The notes beneath the pieces are model-generated. The model saw only the letters and a list, made by a program, of their open reading frames with translations, was not told the origin of the DNA and did not search any database. Below, piece by piece: positions 8,415 through 17,497 of a stretch of DNA of 64,000 nt. The DNA is taken from contig NZ_JBBMFJ010000020.1 of the NCBI RefSeq assembly GCF_040096075.1, positions 1-64,000 of the forward strand. The letters run 5' to 3'. The number at the start of each line of letters is the position of its first letter. Within the stretch, counting starts at the first letter, position 1. The translations under genes were made by a program, and so were the position numbers. The DNA is from Brotaphodocola faecis. GTDB taxonomy: Bacteria > Bacillota > Clostridia > Lachnospirales > Lachnospiraceae.

Positions 8415-9941
8415 TTACCTCTTCAGTAGTTTTTCAATTTCCTGTTCCTCCTGGGAGAACAGCAGGTCGCGGTTGTACTGGTAATACCGCTCACACTCGT
8501 AATCCTGCAGGAAATGCACGCTGTAAGCGCCGGTATTTAACTCCGTGACAAACAGCACCAGCTCCTGGCTTCCCGCAAAGGCTGCCTCCATAAAGTCAAA
8601 GGCATGCTCCAGTGCTTTCCCTGCCTCATCAAACAGTTCCTCATAACGGTCACTGTCCGCGCCAAAGCGCTCCCTCAGAAATGCAAAACCTTCATCCCAG
8701 TCTGTGATGCCGCTCTTTCTAAGCTCCATCAGGTCCTCTTCCAGTTTGGCACTTACCGTACGGTAAGTGCGAAGCTGCGCCCGGGATAAGAGACTGTTTT
8801 CCAGAAGGCGGGACCACTCAGCATAGAAGTTCTCCGCAAGGGCAGACAGGGCATCCGCAAGGGCGCTGCCGGAAGCAGCCTGCAGCTTCTTCATCTGCTC
8901 CATCCGCAGGCTCATCATTTCTTCCATGCGGATGACATTCCGGAATTTTTCATTCAGACCAGACAACAGCAGGCTTACCACACTGATGCGCTCATCGAAG
9001 GATGCCCGCTGCAGCTTATCCACTGCTGCCTCGGAAATATGGCCCTCCAGCACCTGCTCCACCTGATAATCATCCCGGTATTTGTAATACAGTTCCAGAT
9101 AGTTAGCAAAGTCCTTCGCGATCTTCGGAAACTGGATGTACTCGCCCACCAGTTCCCGGTCCATCTTCCGCTCCTGCTTTTCGTAAATCCAGATAAGCTC
9201 AGAGAGATCTTCCCAGCCACGGGGCGTCACAAACCGCTTACCATCCACAGTTGTTTCAATCTGGCAGAAATTCTGCGGACGGACATTTAAATAAGAAAGA
9301 ATGGACGGATGCACGCCCACGGTCTTCGCGTACTCCTTCCAGACCGGAAGATCCGGCTCCACATCAATCCGGCGGATTCGGTCCATAGTCACGATATCAA
9401 ATTCCCGCACAGACTTGTTATACTCCGGCGGGTTTCCCGCTGCCACAATGATCCAGCCCTCCGGAATCTTGTGATTGCCAAAGGCCTTGCCCTGCAAAAA
9501 CTGCAGCATGGTCGGAGCCAGCGTCTCTGACACGCAGTTGATCTCATCGATGAACAGAATGCCCTCCGGCATGCCGCTCTTTTCGATCCGGTCATAGACC
9601 GATGCCACGATCTCACTCATGGTATATTCCGTCACGGCATACTCCTTGCCGCCATATATTTTATGTTCAATAAAAGGCAGTCCCACCGCGCTCTGTCTTG
9701 TGTGATGAGTGATGGTATAAGCCACCAGGCCGATCTGGCACTCCTGCGCCACCTGCTCCATGATCTGGGTCTTGCCGATTCCGGGCGGTCCGATCAGAAG
9801 CATGGGGCGCTGGCGGATGGACGGGATCTCGTAAGCCCCAAACTCATCCTTCGCCAGATATGCGGCTACCGTATCCTTGATTTCCTGTTTTGCACGCTTG
9901 ATGTTCATACGATTCTTTGTTTCTTCCTTTCCAGTTTTCAC
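8415..9941 (-). CDS. MoxR-like AAA+ ATPase
   Basis: A 508-aa AAA+ ATPase. Walker A GPPGIGKT lies near residue 53, Walker B ILFIDEINCV near 150 and a sensor-like VAAGNPPEYN follows. The C-terminal half is helical with no recognised domain. The GTG start at 9941 overlaps the stop of the preceding VWA gene by 4 bp, implying translational coupling; an in-frame ATG at 9908 is an alternative start. MoxR ATPases paired with VWA proteins act as chaperone-like remodelers that activate or assemble protein complexes. Here the pair is joined by a leucine-rich-repeat protein; the client is unknown. Confidence 0.85.
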   Translation of the reverse strand: MKTGKEETKNRMNIKRAKQEIKDTVAAYLAKDEFGAYEIPSIRQRPMLLIGPPGIGKTQIMEQVAQECQIGLVAYTITHHTRQSAVGLPFIEHKIYGGKEYAVTEYTMSEIVASVYDRIEKSGMPEGILFIDEINCVSETLAPTMLQFLQGKAFGNHKIPEGWIIVAAGNPPEYNKSVREFDIVTMDRIRRIDVEPDLPVWKEYAKTVGVHPSILSYLNVRPQNFCQIETTVDGKRFVTPRGWEDLSELIWIYEKQERKMDRELVGEYIQFPKIAKDFANYLELYYKYRDDYQVEQVLEGHISEAAVDKLQRASFDERISVVSLLLSGLNEKFRNVIRMEEMMSLRMEQMKKLQAASGSALADALSALAENFYAEWSRLLENSLLSRAQLRTYRTVSAKLEEDLMELRKSGITDWDEGFAFLRERFGADSDRYEELFDEAGKALEHAFDFMEAAFAGSQELVLFVTELNTGAYSVHFLQDYECERYYQYNRDLLFSQEEQEIEKLLKR

Positions 9942-11353
9942 TGTCTCTCTATCTCTGCATGTTCTGCCGGGTTCTCCAGCGACTGCTGAAGGGACTGTGC
10001 GCCATCCGGCTTTGTGCCAGCTTCTTCCTGCAGCTGCTCTGGCTCAATGATAAGTTTCATTGCCCAGGCCGGAACCGAAATATCCGTATACTGATCCTTC
10101 AGAAACACAAAGGCCGTGTCATACACCGGCCGCTTCACCGGGTAAATGCCTTCGCCGTCAGTAAAATACAACAGCCCCTTCAGCCGGTGAAAGGCGCCCT
10201 GCCGGATCAGTCCGTTCACATACTCAAATGCCGGACGGAAATCCGTGCCGCCCTGACCGATGATAGTGAAATCCCGCATATAGGCTTCCATCTCTTCCCG
10301 GTTCGTAATCAGGCGGTCCTGCTGCACCTGCTCATCGCACTGGATGATGTGGATGTTGGTCTTCTTAAAATAGCTGTCCGACTGGCAGAGCACATCGTAG
10401 GTTTCTTCCAGAAACCGCCGCACCAGATCTCCGGAACAGGACATGGAAGTATCAATCACCACCGCAAAATCCTCAATCCGGCTCACTTCTTTGGATTCCA
10501 GCGGCTCCACTAACGGCATATTGCCATAAAGAGACAGGCCGTAGGTATAAAAAATATAGTCGAAGGAATCCGGGTCCACCTGCATCTCCTCCCGCAGTAC
10601 CGAAAACCGCTGCAGAAATCTGCGGTAATCGTAGCGTTCCCGATTCTCCACCTGAACCTGTTCCAGCATACTCCTGTTTTCCTCGTCCTGCTGGTTTCCC
10701 ATGGTCTCCATCTCGGTCTGCACCTTTTCCCGGTTGTTGCTCCACTGGGTCTGCCGCACCATAGGCGTTTTCGGGGAATCCTCCGGCAGTTCCCAGTAAC
10801 TGTGGTCATCCACCAGAAACTCTGCCGCCAGGCGTTCCAGCCGCCGCAGTTCCAGATTTTCCTCTTTTAACACGCGGTACACACCCTCAGCGTTTAACAC
10901 CGTCAGCTTTCCGCGCAGCCGTCCATACCAATCCCGGCGAAACGGTGTCGGCGCCACACGGATACATTTTACATACATATCATCCAGAATGGATTCCACC
11001 GCAATGTCGCAGGCCAGATTCCACAGATCCGTCTCCCGCTTTCCGCGAGTATCCATGTGACAGAACAGACAGTGCAGCACCATATGCAGATACGCCCGGT
11101 TCACATGCACCCGCCCCCGCTGATACAGGTCGCAGACATAGTCCGGATGATAATAGATCACAAACCCGTCTGTCCCCACACCGCGGCAGTTCGGATCTGC
11201 CTCAAAGCCAAGGGAGCTTAAGGAAAGATCCAGATAGCGCATGTTCAGATACAGCTCATTTCTGGAATTCCGGAAGATCCGGGTGCAGAGTTCTACCATA
11301 TTTAATTCTTCCAGCTGTCTGTGTCTGGTTGGATCGATCATCTCTGTCTGCAT
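9938..11353 (-). CDS. VWA-domain protein with DUF2201-type zincin-like N-terminus
   Basis: A 471-aa protein from the ATG at 11353; the longer frame from 11515 overlaps the preceding gene. The N-terminal part carries H90-M-V-L-H94-C-L-F-C-H99, which lines up with the HExxH motif of putative metallopeptidase domains of this family, but the catalytic glutamate is methionine, so peptidase activity is doubtful. The C-terminal part is a von Willebrand A domain with the MIDAS motif DTSMS and a GGTDF loop. It lies 7 bp after the LRR gene and overlaps the ATPase gene by 4 bp, the classic VWA-MoxR pairing. The ribosome site AAGGAG is unusually close to the first ATG; 11341 is an alternative start. Confidence 0.82.
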   Translation of the reverse strand: MQTEMIDPTRHRQLEELNMVELCTRIFRNSRNELYLNMRYLDLSLSSLGFEADPNCRGVGTDGFVIYYHPDYVCDLYQRGRVHVNRAYLHMVLHCLFCHMDTRGKRETDLWNLACDIAVESILDDMYVKCIRVAPTPFRRDWYGRLRGKLTVLNAEGVYRVLKEENLELRRLERLAAEFLVDDHSYWELPEDSPKTPMVRQTQWSNNREKVQTEMETMGNQQDEENRSMLEQVQVENRERYDYRRFLQRFSVLREEMQVDPDSFDYIFYTYGLSLYGNMPLVEPLESKEVSRIEDFAVVIDTSMSCSGDLVRRFLEETYDVLCQSDSYFKKTNIHIIQCDEQVQQDRLITNREEMEAYMRDFTIIGQGGTDFRPAFEYVNGLIRQGAFHRLKGLLYFTDGEGIYPVKRPVYDTAFVFLKDQYTDISVPAWAMKLIIEPEQLQEEAGTKPDGAQSLQQSLENPAEHAEIERQ

Positions 11354-11360
11354 TCTCCTT

Positions 11361-12491
11361 TTATAATTCGAAGCGGCGTTTGCGTTTCGGCCGCTGTGAC
11401 TCCCCTGGTATTTCCGGATTGCCAGATGCGAACCGGCTTCTGTCCGTACCCTGAACAGCATCCGCAGGCAGTACTGCCTCAGCAGTCTGTGTCCCGCCGA
11501 TGTTCTGAAGCGCACCTGCAGTCCGAAGGCGGTACCGCCGCTCCATGAGCCAGCTTACCATTTCGGTATCCCCCGCCTCCTGGGCAAGCCCTGTCAGCTC
11601 GCCAAGCTGGTCTGCAAGATTCGTGCTGGTCTGCTCCAGCACCTCATCCACCAGCCACGGCAGCTTTCCCGGCTCCAGATTGCTCACCCGGTTTCGCTGC
11701 ATCCGGTCTGCCTGGATCAACAGCTTTCCGGCTGTTTTCCAGTGTTCCCTCACATACTCCAGGTAATGCTCCCGGTACTTCTCCGACAGTTCCCGCGGAT
11801 ACAGAAGGCGCCCCAGCGCCAGCTCCGTCACCAGTTCTTCCTTCTCCTGCACCTGAACATGTGGGAAAAGTTCATCGTACTCGCGGTACTGAAACACACG
11901 TCCCGCAAAACAGTAACGGTATCGGTGTCCGCAGCCGTGAGTCTCAATGCTGACAATGCGCGCCGGAGTATTCTCCACGGAATCCTCATAGTATTCCGGA
12001 AAAATCAGACGCGCTTCCATTTCGCCTGCCGCCTGTCCGGAAACCGGCGCTTCTTTTTTCTCTGCCACATGCTCCAAAACCACTGCTGCTTCTTCTGGCG
12101 CTGCAGCCGGCATCGGATGAAGCTGCACCCGCAAGGTCTGGCGAAGCTCCGCCAGCATCTCCTTTAAGCAGGAGCGCTCCCCCGGAAACTCTGTAATATC
12201 CAGATACTCCGCGGCCGGAACCCCCGCAAACAAACCGGCACCAAGATCTAACACCCGGCTGTAGCAGTAAATCCGTTTCAACTGCTCACACTCATAAAAC
12301 CCATATGCGCCGATTTTTCTCACATAGGGCGGAAGGTGAATCTCCTCCACCGCACTGTGCGCCAGCACATAGGATCCAAGCTCCGTCACCGGACAGTCCT
12401 CAAACTGTTCCGGCACATAAATGACCGCCTCCGGGTCCTCTATCTGATCAATGCGAATCTCATCTTTGATCCTTGTATAAATAAACTTCAT
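11361..12491 (-). CDS. BspA-type leucine-rich-repeat protein, first gene of the VWA/MoxR operon
   Basis: A 376-aa protein with no signal peptide. Residues about 25-125 carry repeats like those of BspA proteins (LRR_5): VTELGSYVLAHSAVEEIHLPPYVRKIGAYGFYECEQL has the alternating pattern of that fold. The middle is low complexity, and residues about 175-340 are charged and helical with no recognised domain. It is the promoter-proximal gene of a three-gene unit with the VWA protein and MoxR ATPase. The lack of a secretion signal and the coupling suggest a cytoplasmic adaptor or target protein for the ATPase; that is inference. Confidence 0.72.
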   Translation of the reverse strand: MKFIYTRIKDEIRIDQIEDPEAVIYVPEQFEDCPVTELGSYVLAHSAVEEIHLPPYVRKIGAYGFYECEQLKRIYCYSRVLDLGAGLFAGVPAAEYLDITEFPGERSCLKEMLAELRQTLRVQLHPMPAAAPEEAAVVLEHVAEKKEAPVSGQAAGEMEARLIFPEYYEDSVENTPARIVSIETHGCGHRYRYCFAGRVFQYREYDELFPHVQVQEKEELVTELALGRLLYPRELSEKYREHYLEYVREHWKTAGKLLIQADRMQRNRVSNLEPGKLPWLVDEVLEQTSTNLADQLGELTGLAQEAGDTEMVSWLMERRYRLRTAGALQNIGGTQTAEAVLPADAVQGTDRSRFASGNPEIPGESQRPKRKRRFEL

Positions 12492-12611
12492 GGCTATGCC
12501 TCTGTTATATGATTTCCTTAATTATATTAAAAAACTTTCACCCAAAAGTAAAGCCTTGTTTCTTTTTTACATTACTCTTATAATGGAGACATCAGGAAGC
12601 TTGAACGCACG

Positions 12612-12643
12612 AAAAAAGGATATCCATTTCGGATATCCTTTTT
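12612..12643 (-). terminator. terminator of the tRNA cluster
   Basis: GGATATCC-ATTTC-GGATATCC flanked by A6 on one side and T5 on the other, so it can act in both directions. It lies 12 bp beyond tRNA-Gly, the last gene of the minus-strand tRNA cluster. Confidence 0.85.
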
Positions 12644-12654
12644 CTTGTTTTGAG

Positions 12655-12727
12655 AGCGCGAGACGGGACTCGAACCCGCGACCCCGACCTTGGCAAGGTC
12701 GTACTCCACCAACTGAGCCACTCGCGC
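12655..12727 (-). tRNA. tRNA-Gly (GCC)
   Basis: Seventy-three nucleotides with acceptor stem GCGCGAG/CTCGCGC, a TTCGAGTC T-loop region and anticodon loop TTGCCAA giving anticodon GCC. CCA is not encoded. Confidence 0.95.
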
Positions 12728-12852
12728 ATATTTAATTGCTGTCCTTTGGACATTTCATATCTTACCACAAGTCTTTCCAAATTGCAAGCACTTTTTAAAG
12801 TTTTTTGAAATTCATGAAAAACCGATGAATAAGAACAATTGTCATATCCAAG

Positions 12853-12925
<73 letters not shown>

Positions 12926-12961
12926 CTGTCTCATCGTAACTGTAAATACCTGAAATCTAAA

Positions 12962-13047
12962 TGCCGCAGGCCGGAATCGAACCGGCACGGGAGATTAGTC
13001 CCGCAGGATTTTAAGTCCTGTGCGTCTGCCAGTTCCGCCACTGCGGC
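12962..13047 (-). tRNA. tRNA-Leu (TAA)
   Basis: Eighty-six nucleotides with a long class II variable arm (CGGGACTAATCTCCCG), acceptor stem GCCGCAG/CTGCGGC and anticodon loop CTTAAAA (TAA). Confidence 0.95.
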
Positions 13048-13064
13048 ATATCCTTTTCAGGAAG

Positions 13065-13146
13065 TGGATGGAGGTGGATTCGAACCACCGAAAGCACAGC
13101 TAACAGATTTACAGTCTGCCCCCTTTGGCCACTCGGGAACCCATCC
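13065..13146 (-). tRNA. tRNA-Tyr (GTA)
   Basis: Eighty-two nucleotides, class II, acceptor stem GGATGGG/TCCATCC, anticodon loop CTGTAAA (GTA) and a long variable arm. It is the promoter-proximal gene of the four-tRNA unit; a TATAAT box lies about 25 bp upstream (13169-13174). Confidence 0.95.
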
Positions 13147-13243
13147 ATACTAGCTTCAACAAGCAAAAATTATATTATCATACGGACTGCCAAAAAGCAA
13201 GCAGTTTTTTCCGTGTTTCGAATTTTTATTTTGGAAAGACAAA

Positions 13244-13283
13244 AGACCTTCGCATGGCATTGCACCCGCGAAGGTCTTTTTTT
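13244..13283 (-). terminator. bidirectional hairpin terminator after the GH13 gene
   Basis: AGACCTTCGC and GCGAAGGTCT form a 10-bp stem, with T7 on the plus side and TTTT on the minus side. It lies 8 bp beyond the GH13 stop and also insulates the tRNA promoter. Confidence 0.88.
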
Positions 13284-13290
13284 ACATAAT

Positions 13291-15363
13291 TTACACCAGC
13301 GCCCCACTCGATAACAGCACACCACTGTGCGCCGGTACATCCAGCGTCAGACAGCCATGGTCCGCATGATAATCAATGCGGCCTGCGTTGTATCCTTTCT
13401 CATCAGACAGCATCATCCGGGTAATCACATCCTCATCTGTGATGCCAAGCTCCCACACCGGGACACTGACGCTTCGTCCCTCGCCGCGGTTGTTGATGAT
13501 GACCGCGCACTTGTTCTCTCCGCTCATGCGGCCGTAGACGATCAGCTGGCGGTCGGCCTGCAGCTGCTTTAAGGAGCCGCGGCGCAGGGCCGGAAGCTTC
13601 TTGTGCAGGTCAATGAGGTAGCGGTGATATTCGATCAGTTCAAAGTCCTCGGACCCCCACGGATAAGTCCGGCGGTTGTCCGGATCCGTCCAGCCGCAGA
13701 CACCGGCTTCATCTCCGTAATACAGAGTCGGCGCGCCCGGCCAGGTCATCTGCACCATAATGGCTTCCCGGAACGTTCCGTAATTGATGCCAAACTCAGC
13801 CATCTTTGCCCCGGCACTGGCCAAACGTCCCACAATCTGGTTGGTACGGGTCAGGAAACGGCTATGGTCATGGTTAGAAAGCTGGTTCATGGCCACCAGA
13901 ACCGACTGGGTCTGCATGCGGCTCATATGGTAATACATGGAGCGGAAGAAGCTCACGCCATCGCCGTAAAGGGCTCCGTTGTATTCGTCACTGTGCTTCT
14001 CCATTCCGGTCAGAAACCAGGTTAACGGCTCCATGAATGCGTCGTAGTTCATGACCGTATCCCACTGGTCTCCCGCCAGCCAGCTGCTGGGATCTCCGTA
14101 ATGCTCCGCCAGAATGATAGCTTCCGGATTGGCTTCCTTTACGTGTTTCCGGAACTCCTGCCAGAATTTGTGGTTATACTCGCTGCTGTGGCCCAAGTCT
14201 GCCGCCACATCCAGACGCCAGCCATCTACCCCGTAGGGAGCAGATACCCACTTGCTGGCAATCTTCATAATGTATTCAAAGAGCTTTGGCGAATCCTCGT
14301 AATTTAATTTCGGCAGTGTATCGTGGCCCCACCAGCCATCATAGGTGCCGTTATCCGGCCATGCATCCTCATTGTAGAACTTAAAGAAGCTGCGGTACGG
14401 GCTGTCCTTGCTCTCGTATGCTCCCGGCTCATAGCTGCCCTGATGGCTGTAGATTTTCTCACGATCCAGCCATTTATTAAAGGAACCGCAGTGATTGAAC
14501 ACACCGTCAATGATCACGCGCATACCGCGCTTATGAACTTCCTCCATAAAACGGGCGAAAAACGCGTCGCTGGCCGCCAGATTCTCCGGGTCGGCACTGC
14601 GCACCTGATATTTCGTTGCATGCTCATTGTTGACCGCGTTCGCGGCCACCGGCTCACCGCCGTCTTTGACGATGACGCCATAATGCGGATCAATATGGTC
14701 ATAGTCCTGGCTGTCGTACTTGTGGTTGGACGGAGACACGAACAGCGGGTTGAAATAGATGACCTCCACGCCCAGATACTGCAGATAATCCAGCTTGTCC
14801 CATACGCCCTGCAGATCACCGCCGTAAAAACAGCCTACATCCATAGTAGACGGGTTGGTGCTCCAGTCGGTAACCTGATGCACCAGACGGCCAATGTAGA
14901 CATACTCGCACTCGGTCACATCGTTGCTCTTGTCTCCGTTGCAGAAACGATCCACATAAATCTGATACATGACCGCGCCCTTCGCCCACTCCGGCGTGTG
15001 AAAGCCCGGCGTAATGCGGAACGCGTAGCAGCTCTGAATATCCATGGTGGCACCCAGACGGTTAAAGTAGCAGATCTCGCTGCCCTTCACCACCTGAAAA
15101 TAGTAACGCTGCGGCTGGCTGTCTGCCTCCATGCTGTATTCGTAATAGTCAAACAGACTGTCGGAAGATACCTTCCGCATCTCTGCCTGTACATTTTTGT
15201 CTTCCTCGATATAAAAAACCCGGTCGACATCGTCTTTCGCGGTACGAAAGCGGAGGGCGACCGTTTCGCCTGCGTCCGGTTCCTCCGGGCGGCGGTAATC
15301 CTGCGTCTCATCCGTAAACAATGCCTGACGGTTCATTCCATTTTCCTGATGCTCTCCAAACAT
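13291..15363 (-). CDS. GH13 alpha-glucan hydrolase (neopullulanase / cyclomaltodextrinase type)
   Basis: Cytoplasmic enzyme of the alpha-amylase superfamily that cleaves maltodextrins, cyclodextrins or pullulan. The 690-aa form starts at 15363 after CAGGGG; the longer frame from 15414 has weaker support. An N-terminal beta domain (about 25-130) like CBM34 precedes the barrel. The GH13 signatures are intact: region I DGVFNHCG, region II DGWRLDVAAD with the nucleophile Asp, region III ILAEHYGD with the acid Glu, and region IV NQLSNHDHSR with the third Asp. No signal peptide is seen. It is transcribed alone between two terminators from a clear sigma-A promoter. Exact substrate cannot be told. 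Confidence 0.92.
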   Translation of the reverse strand: MFGEHQENGMNRQALFTDETQDYRRPEEPDAGETVALRFRTAKDDVDRVFYIEEDKNVQAEMRKVSSDSLFDYYEYSMEADSQPQRYYFQVVKGSEICYFNRLGATMDIQSCYAFRITPGFHTPEWAKGAVMYQIYVDRFCNGDKSNDVTECEYVYIGRLVHQVTDWSTNPSTMDVGCFYGGDLQGVWDKLDYLQYLGVEVIYFNPLFVSPSNHKYDSQDYDHIDPHYGVIVKDGGEPVAANAVNNEHATKYQVRSADPENLAASDAFFARFMEEVHKRGMRVIIDGVFNHCGSFNKWLDREKIYSHQGSYEPGAYESKDSPYRSFFKFYNEDAWPDNGTYDGWWGHDTLPKLNYEDSPKLFEYIMKIASKWVSAPYGVDGWRLDVAADLGHSSEYNHKFWQEFRKHVKEANPEAIILAEHYGDPSSWLAGDQWDTVMNYDAFMEPLTWFLTGMEKHSDEYNGALYGDGVSFFRSMYYHMSRMQTQSVLVAMNQLSNHDHSRFLTRTNQIVGRLASAGAKMAEFGINYGTFREAIMVQMTWPGAPTLYYGDEAGVCGWTDPDNRRTYPWGSEDFELIEYHRYLIDLHKKLPALRRGSLKQLQADRQLIVYGRMSGENKCAVIINNRGEGRSVSVPVWELGITDEDVITRMMLSDEKGYNAGRIDYHADHGCLTLDVPAHSGVLLSSGALV

Positions 15364-15439
15364 AACTAACCCCTGCTCCTTCCTGCCCAGATCCGTTTTC
15401 TCACAATCTCTCACGAACCTGATGGAATCATATAAATCT

Positions 15440-15468
15440 ATTTTAAATGATTCTCATGTCGATTACAA
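15440..15468 (-). promoter_or_regulatory. promoter of the GH13 hydrolase gene
   Basis: TTGTAA (15463-15468), 17-bp spacer, TAAAAT (15440-15445) on the minus strand, about 75 bp before the chosen start codon. Confidence 0.7.
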
Positions 15469-15488
15469 CATATTATTTTTATACAGCG

Positions 15489-15516
15489 AAAGAGCCAGCG
15501 GGGTAGCTGGCTCTTT
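15489..15516 (-). terminator. hairpin downstream of ftsH
   Basis: AAAGAGCCAGC-GGGGTA-GCTGGCTCTTT, an 11-bp perfect stem ending in three Us. It lies 160 bp beyond the ftsH stop and just before the GH13 promoter, so it probably ends the sporulation/division operon. No further gene is seen in 15517-15676. Confidence 0.65.
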
Positions 15517-15676
15517 CAGGAGAAGGTATTTCGTTTCTTATGGGGTGTAGCAAAAACTATATAATGTATTGGGGGGTTTACGTCTATTATAATAGCACGG
15601 CCCAACCAATAAGTGTTAACAAACATGAACAAATTTCAAAACTATTTTTGTGCAGTTTGTATAGTTTCTGCTCCTG

Positions 15677-17485
15677 TTATTTCTGGAACAGTGCCTCAAA
15701 CTCTTCCTGACCGATTTTTTCTTTCTCGATCAGCAGGGCGGTGCAGCTTTCCAGCACATCCCGGTGCTCCAGGATGATGTTCTTTGCTTTCTCATAGCAC
15801 TCGTCAATGATGCGTTTTACCTCGGCATCAATGGATGCGGTCACTTCGTCGCTGTACGCGCGCACATGGCCGAAATCACGGCCGATGAAGACCTCGTCAT
15901 CGTCACTGCCGTAGTCGATCATGCCAACCTTCTCAGACATGCCGTACTGGGTCACCATGGCGCGGGCTACCTTGCTGGCGTGCTTGATATCCTGGGAAGC
16001 GCCGGTGGTCACATCACCGAAGATGATCTCCTCCGCAATGCGGCCGCCAAGAGATACCATGATATCCTGCAGCATCTTGCCCTTGGTGTTGAACATCTCG
16101 TCCTCACCCGGAAGCGGCATGGTGTAGCCTGCTGCCCCGACACCGGTCGGGATGATAGATACGGTATGAACCGGTCCCACATCCGGAAGCACATGGAACA
16201 GAATCGCATGACCGGACTCGTGGTAAGCGGTGATCTTCTTTTCTTTTTCAGAGATGACACGGCTCTTCTTCTCTGCGCCGATGCCAACCTTAACAAATGC
16301 GCGGTCAATATCCGACTGGCGGATGTAACTGCGGTTCTCCTTGGCTGCAAGAATGGCCGCCTCGTTCATGAGGTTTTCCAGATCCGCTCCGGTAAAGCCG
16401 GAGGTGGTCTTTGCCACGCGGGCCAGATCTACGTCCTCGCCCAGCGGTTTCTCTTTGGAATGCACCTGAAGAATCTCCACGCGGCCTTTTACATCCGGAC
16501 GTCCTACCGCTACCTTACGGTCAAAACGGCCCGGACGCAGGATAGCCGGATCCAGGATATCCACACGGTTGGTTGCTGCCATAACAATGATGCCCTCATT
16601 TACACCGAAGCCATCCATCTCAACCAGAAGCTGGTTTAAGGTCTGCTCACGCTCATCGTGGCCGCCGCCCATACCGGTGCCTCGTCTGCGGGCTACCGCA
16701 TCGATCTCGTCAATGAAAACGATACACGGTGCTGCCTTCTTGGCATCCTCGAATAAGTCGCGGACACGGGACGCACCCACACCGACAAACATTTCTACGA
16801 AATCAGAGCCGGAAATGGAGAAGAACGGCACGCCGGCCTCACCGGCTACTGCCTTGGCAAGCAGGGTCTTACCGGTTCCAGGAGGGCCCACTAAGATCAC
16901 GCCCTTCGGGATTCTTGCGCCCACACTGGTATACTTCTGGGGATTTCTCAGGAAATCCACCATCTCCTCCAGATCCTCTTTCTCTTCCTGAAGACCTGCT
17001 ACATTCTTAAAGGTTACGTTGCTGGTGTTGGTCATGCGGGCACGGCTCTTGCCAAAGTTCATCATCTTGGCATTGGTGCCGCCGCCTGCACCGGCTCTCA
17101 TATTCATGATCATCAGCATCAGGACTACTGCTCCCACGGAGATGGCCACCGGAAGAATAATACTCATCCAGTAACTGGTCTGTGGAACATCGTTCATGCT
17201 GTAGTCGATGTCCATGTCCTGAAGCATCTGCTGAGTCTGGTTTACATCGGACACATAGGTCACGTAAACCTCTCCCGCGCGGTTAGAGAGACGCACCTCA
17301 CCGGTAGGCGTCTGCTCGTTCTGGTAAATGATCAGGGAACCCACATCCCCGCTTTCCAGAACCTGTTTAAACTGCTGATAACTCAGCTCGTTCTGCTTTC
17401 TGCCCGGCATAAATGCCAGAGCCAGTACAATCAGGAGCAGCGGAAAAAGCAGCCAGCCGCCCCGAAAACCACTTTGCTGTTTCAC
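15677..17485 (-). CDS. ftsH: ATP-dependent zinc metalloprotease FtsH
   Basis: Membrane-anchored AAA+ protease that degrades misfolded membrane proteins and regulatory proteins. The 602-aa protein has TM1 at about 11-26, an extracytoplasmic domain, TM2 at about 107-128, Walker A GPPGTGKT at 200-207, Walker B CIVFIDEID near 254-262, the second region of homology around 306-323 and the zinc site HESGH at 422-426. It is the last gene of the block rqcP to ftsH, 12 bp after hpt. Confidence 0.97.
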   Translation of the reverse strand: MKQQSGFRGGWLLFPLLLIVLALAFMPGRKQNELSYQQFKQVLESGDVGSLIIYQNEQTPTGEVRLSNRAGEVYVTYVSDVNQTQQMLQDMDIDYSMNDVPQTSYWMSIILPVAISVGAVVLMLMIMNMRAGAGGGTNAKMMNFGKSRARMTNTSNVTFKNVAGLQEEKEDLEEMVDFLRNPQKYTSVGARIPKGVILVGPPGTGKTLLAKAVAGEAGVPFFSISGSDFVEMFVGVGASRVRDLFEDAKKAAPCIVFIDEIDAVARRRGTGMGGGHDEREQTLNQLLVEMDGFGVNEGIIVMAATNRVDILDPAILRPGRFDRKVAVGRPDVKGRVEILQVHSKEKPLGEDVDLARVAKTTSGFTGADLENLMNEAAILAAKENRSYIRQSDIDRAFVKVGIGAEKKSRVISEKEKKITAYHESGHAILFHVLPDVGPVHTVSIIPTGVGAAGYTMPLPGEDEMFNTKGKMLQDIMVSLGGRIAEEIIFGDVTTGASQDIKHASKVARAMVTQYGMSEKVGMIDYGSDDDEVFIGRDFGHVRAYSDEVTASIDAEVKRIIDECYEKAKNIILEHRDVLESCTALLIEKEKIGQEEFEALFQK

Positions 17486-17497
17486 TCATCGGCCTCC

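Noticed and set aside
14323..15369. Long plus-strand open frame (348 codons) opposite the GH13 gene
   Set aside because: It is antisense to a gene with all GH13 motifs, has no recognisable protein features and no ribosome site.
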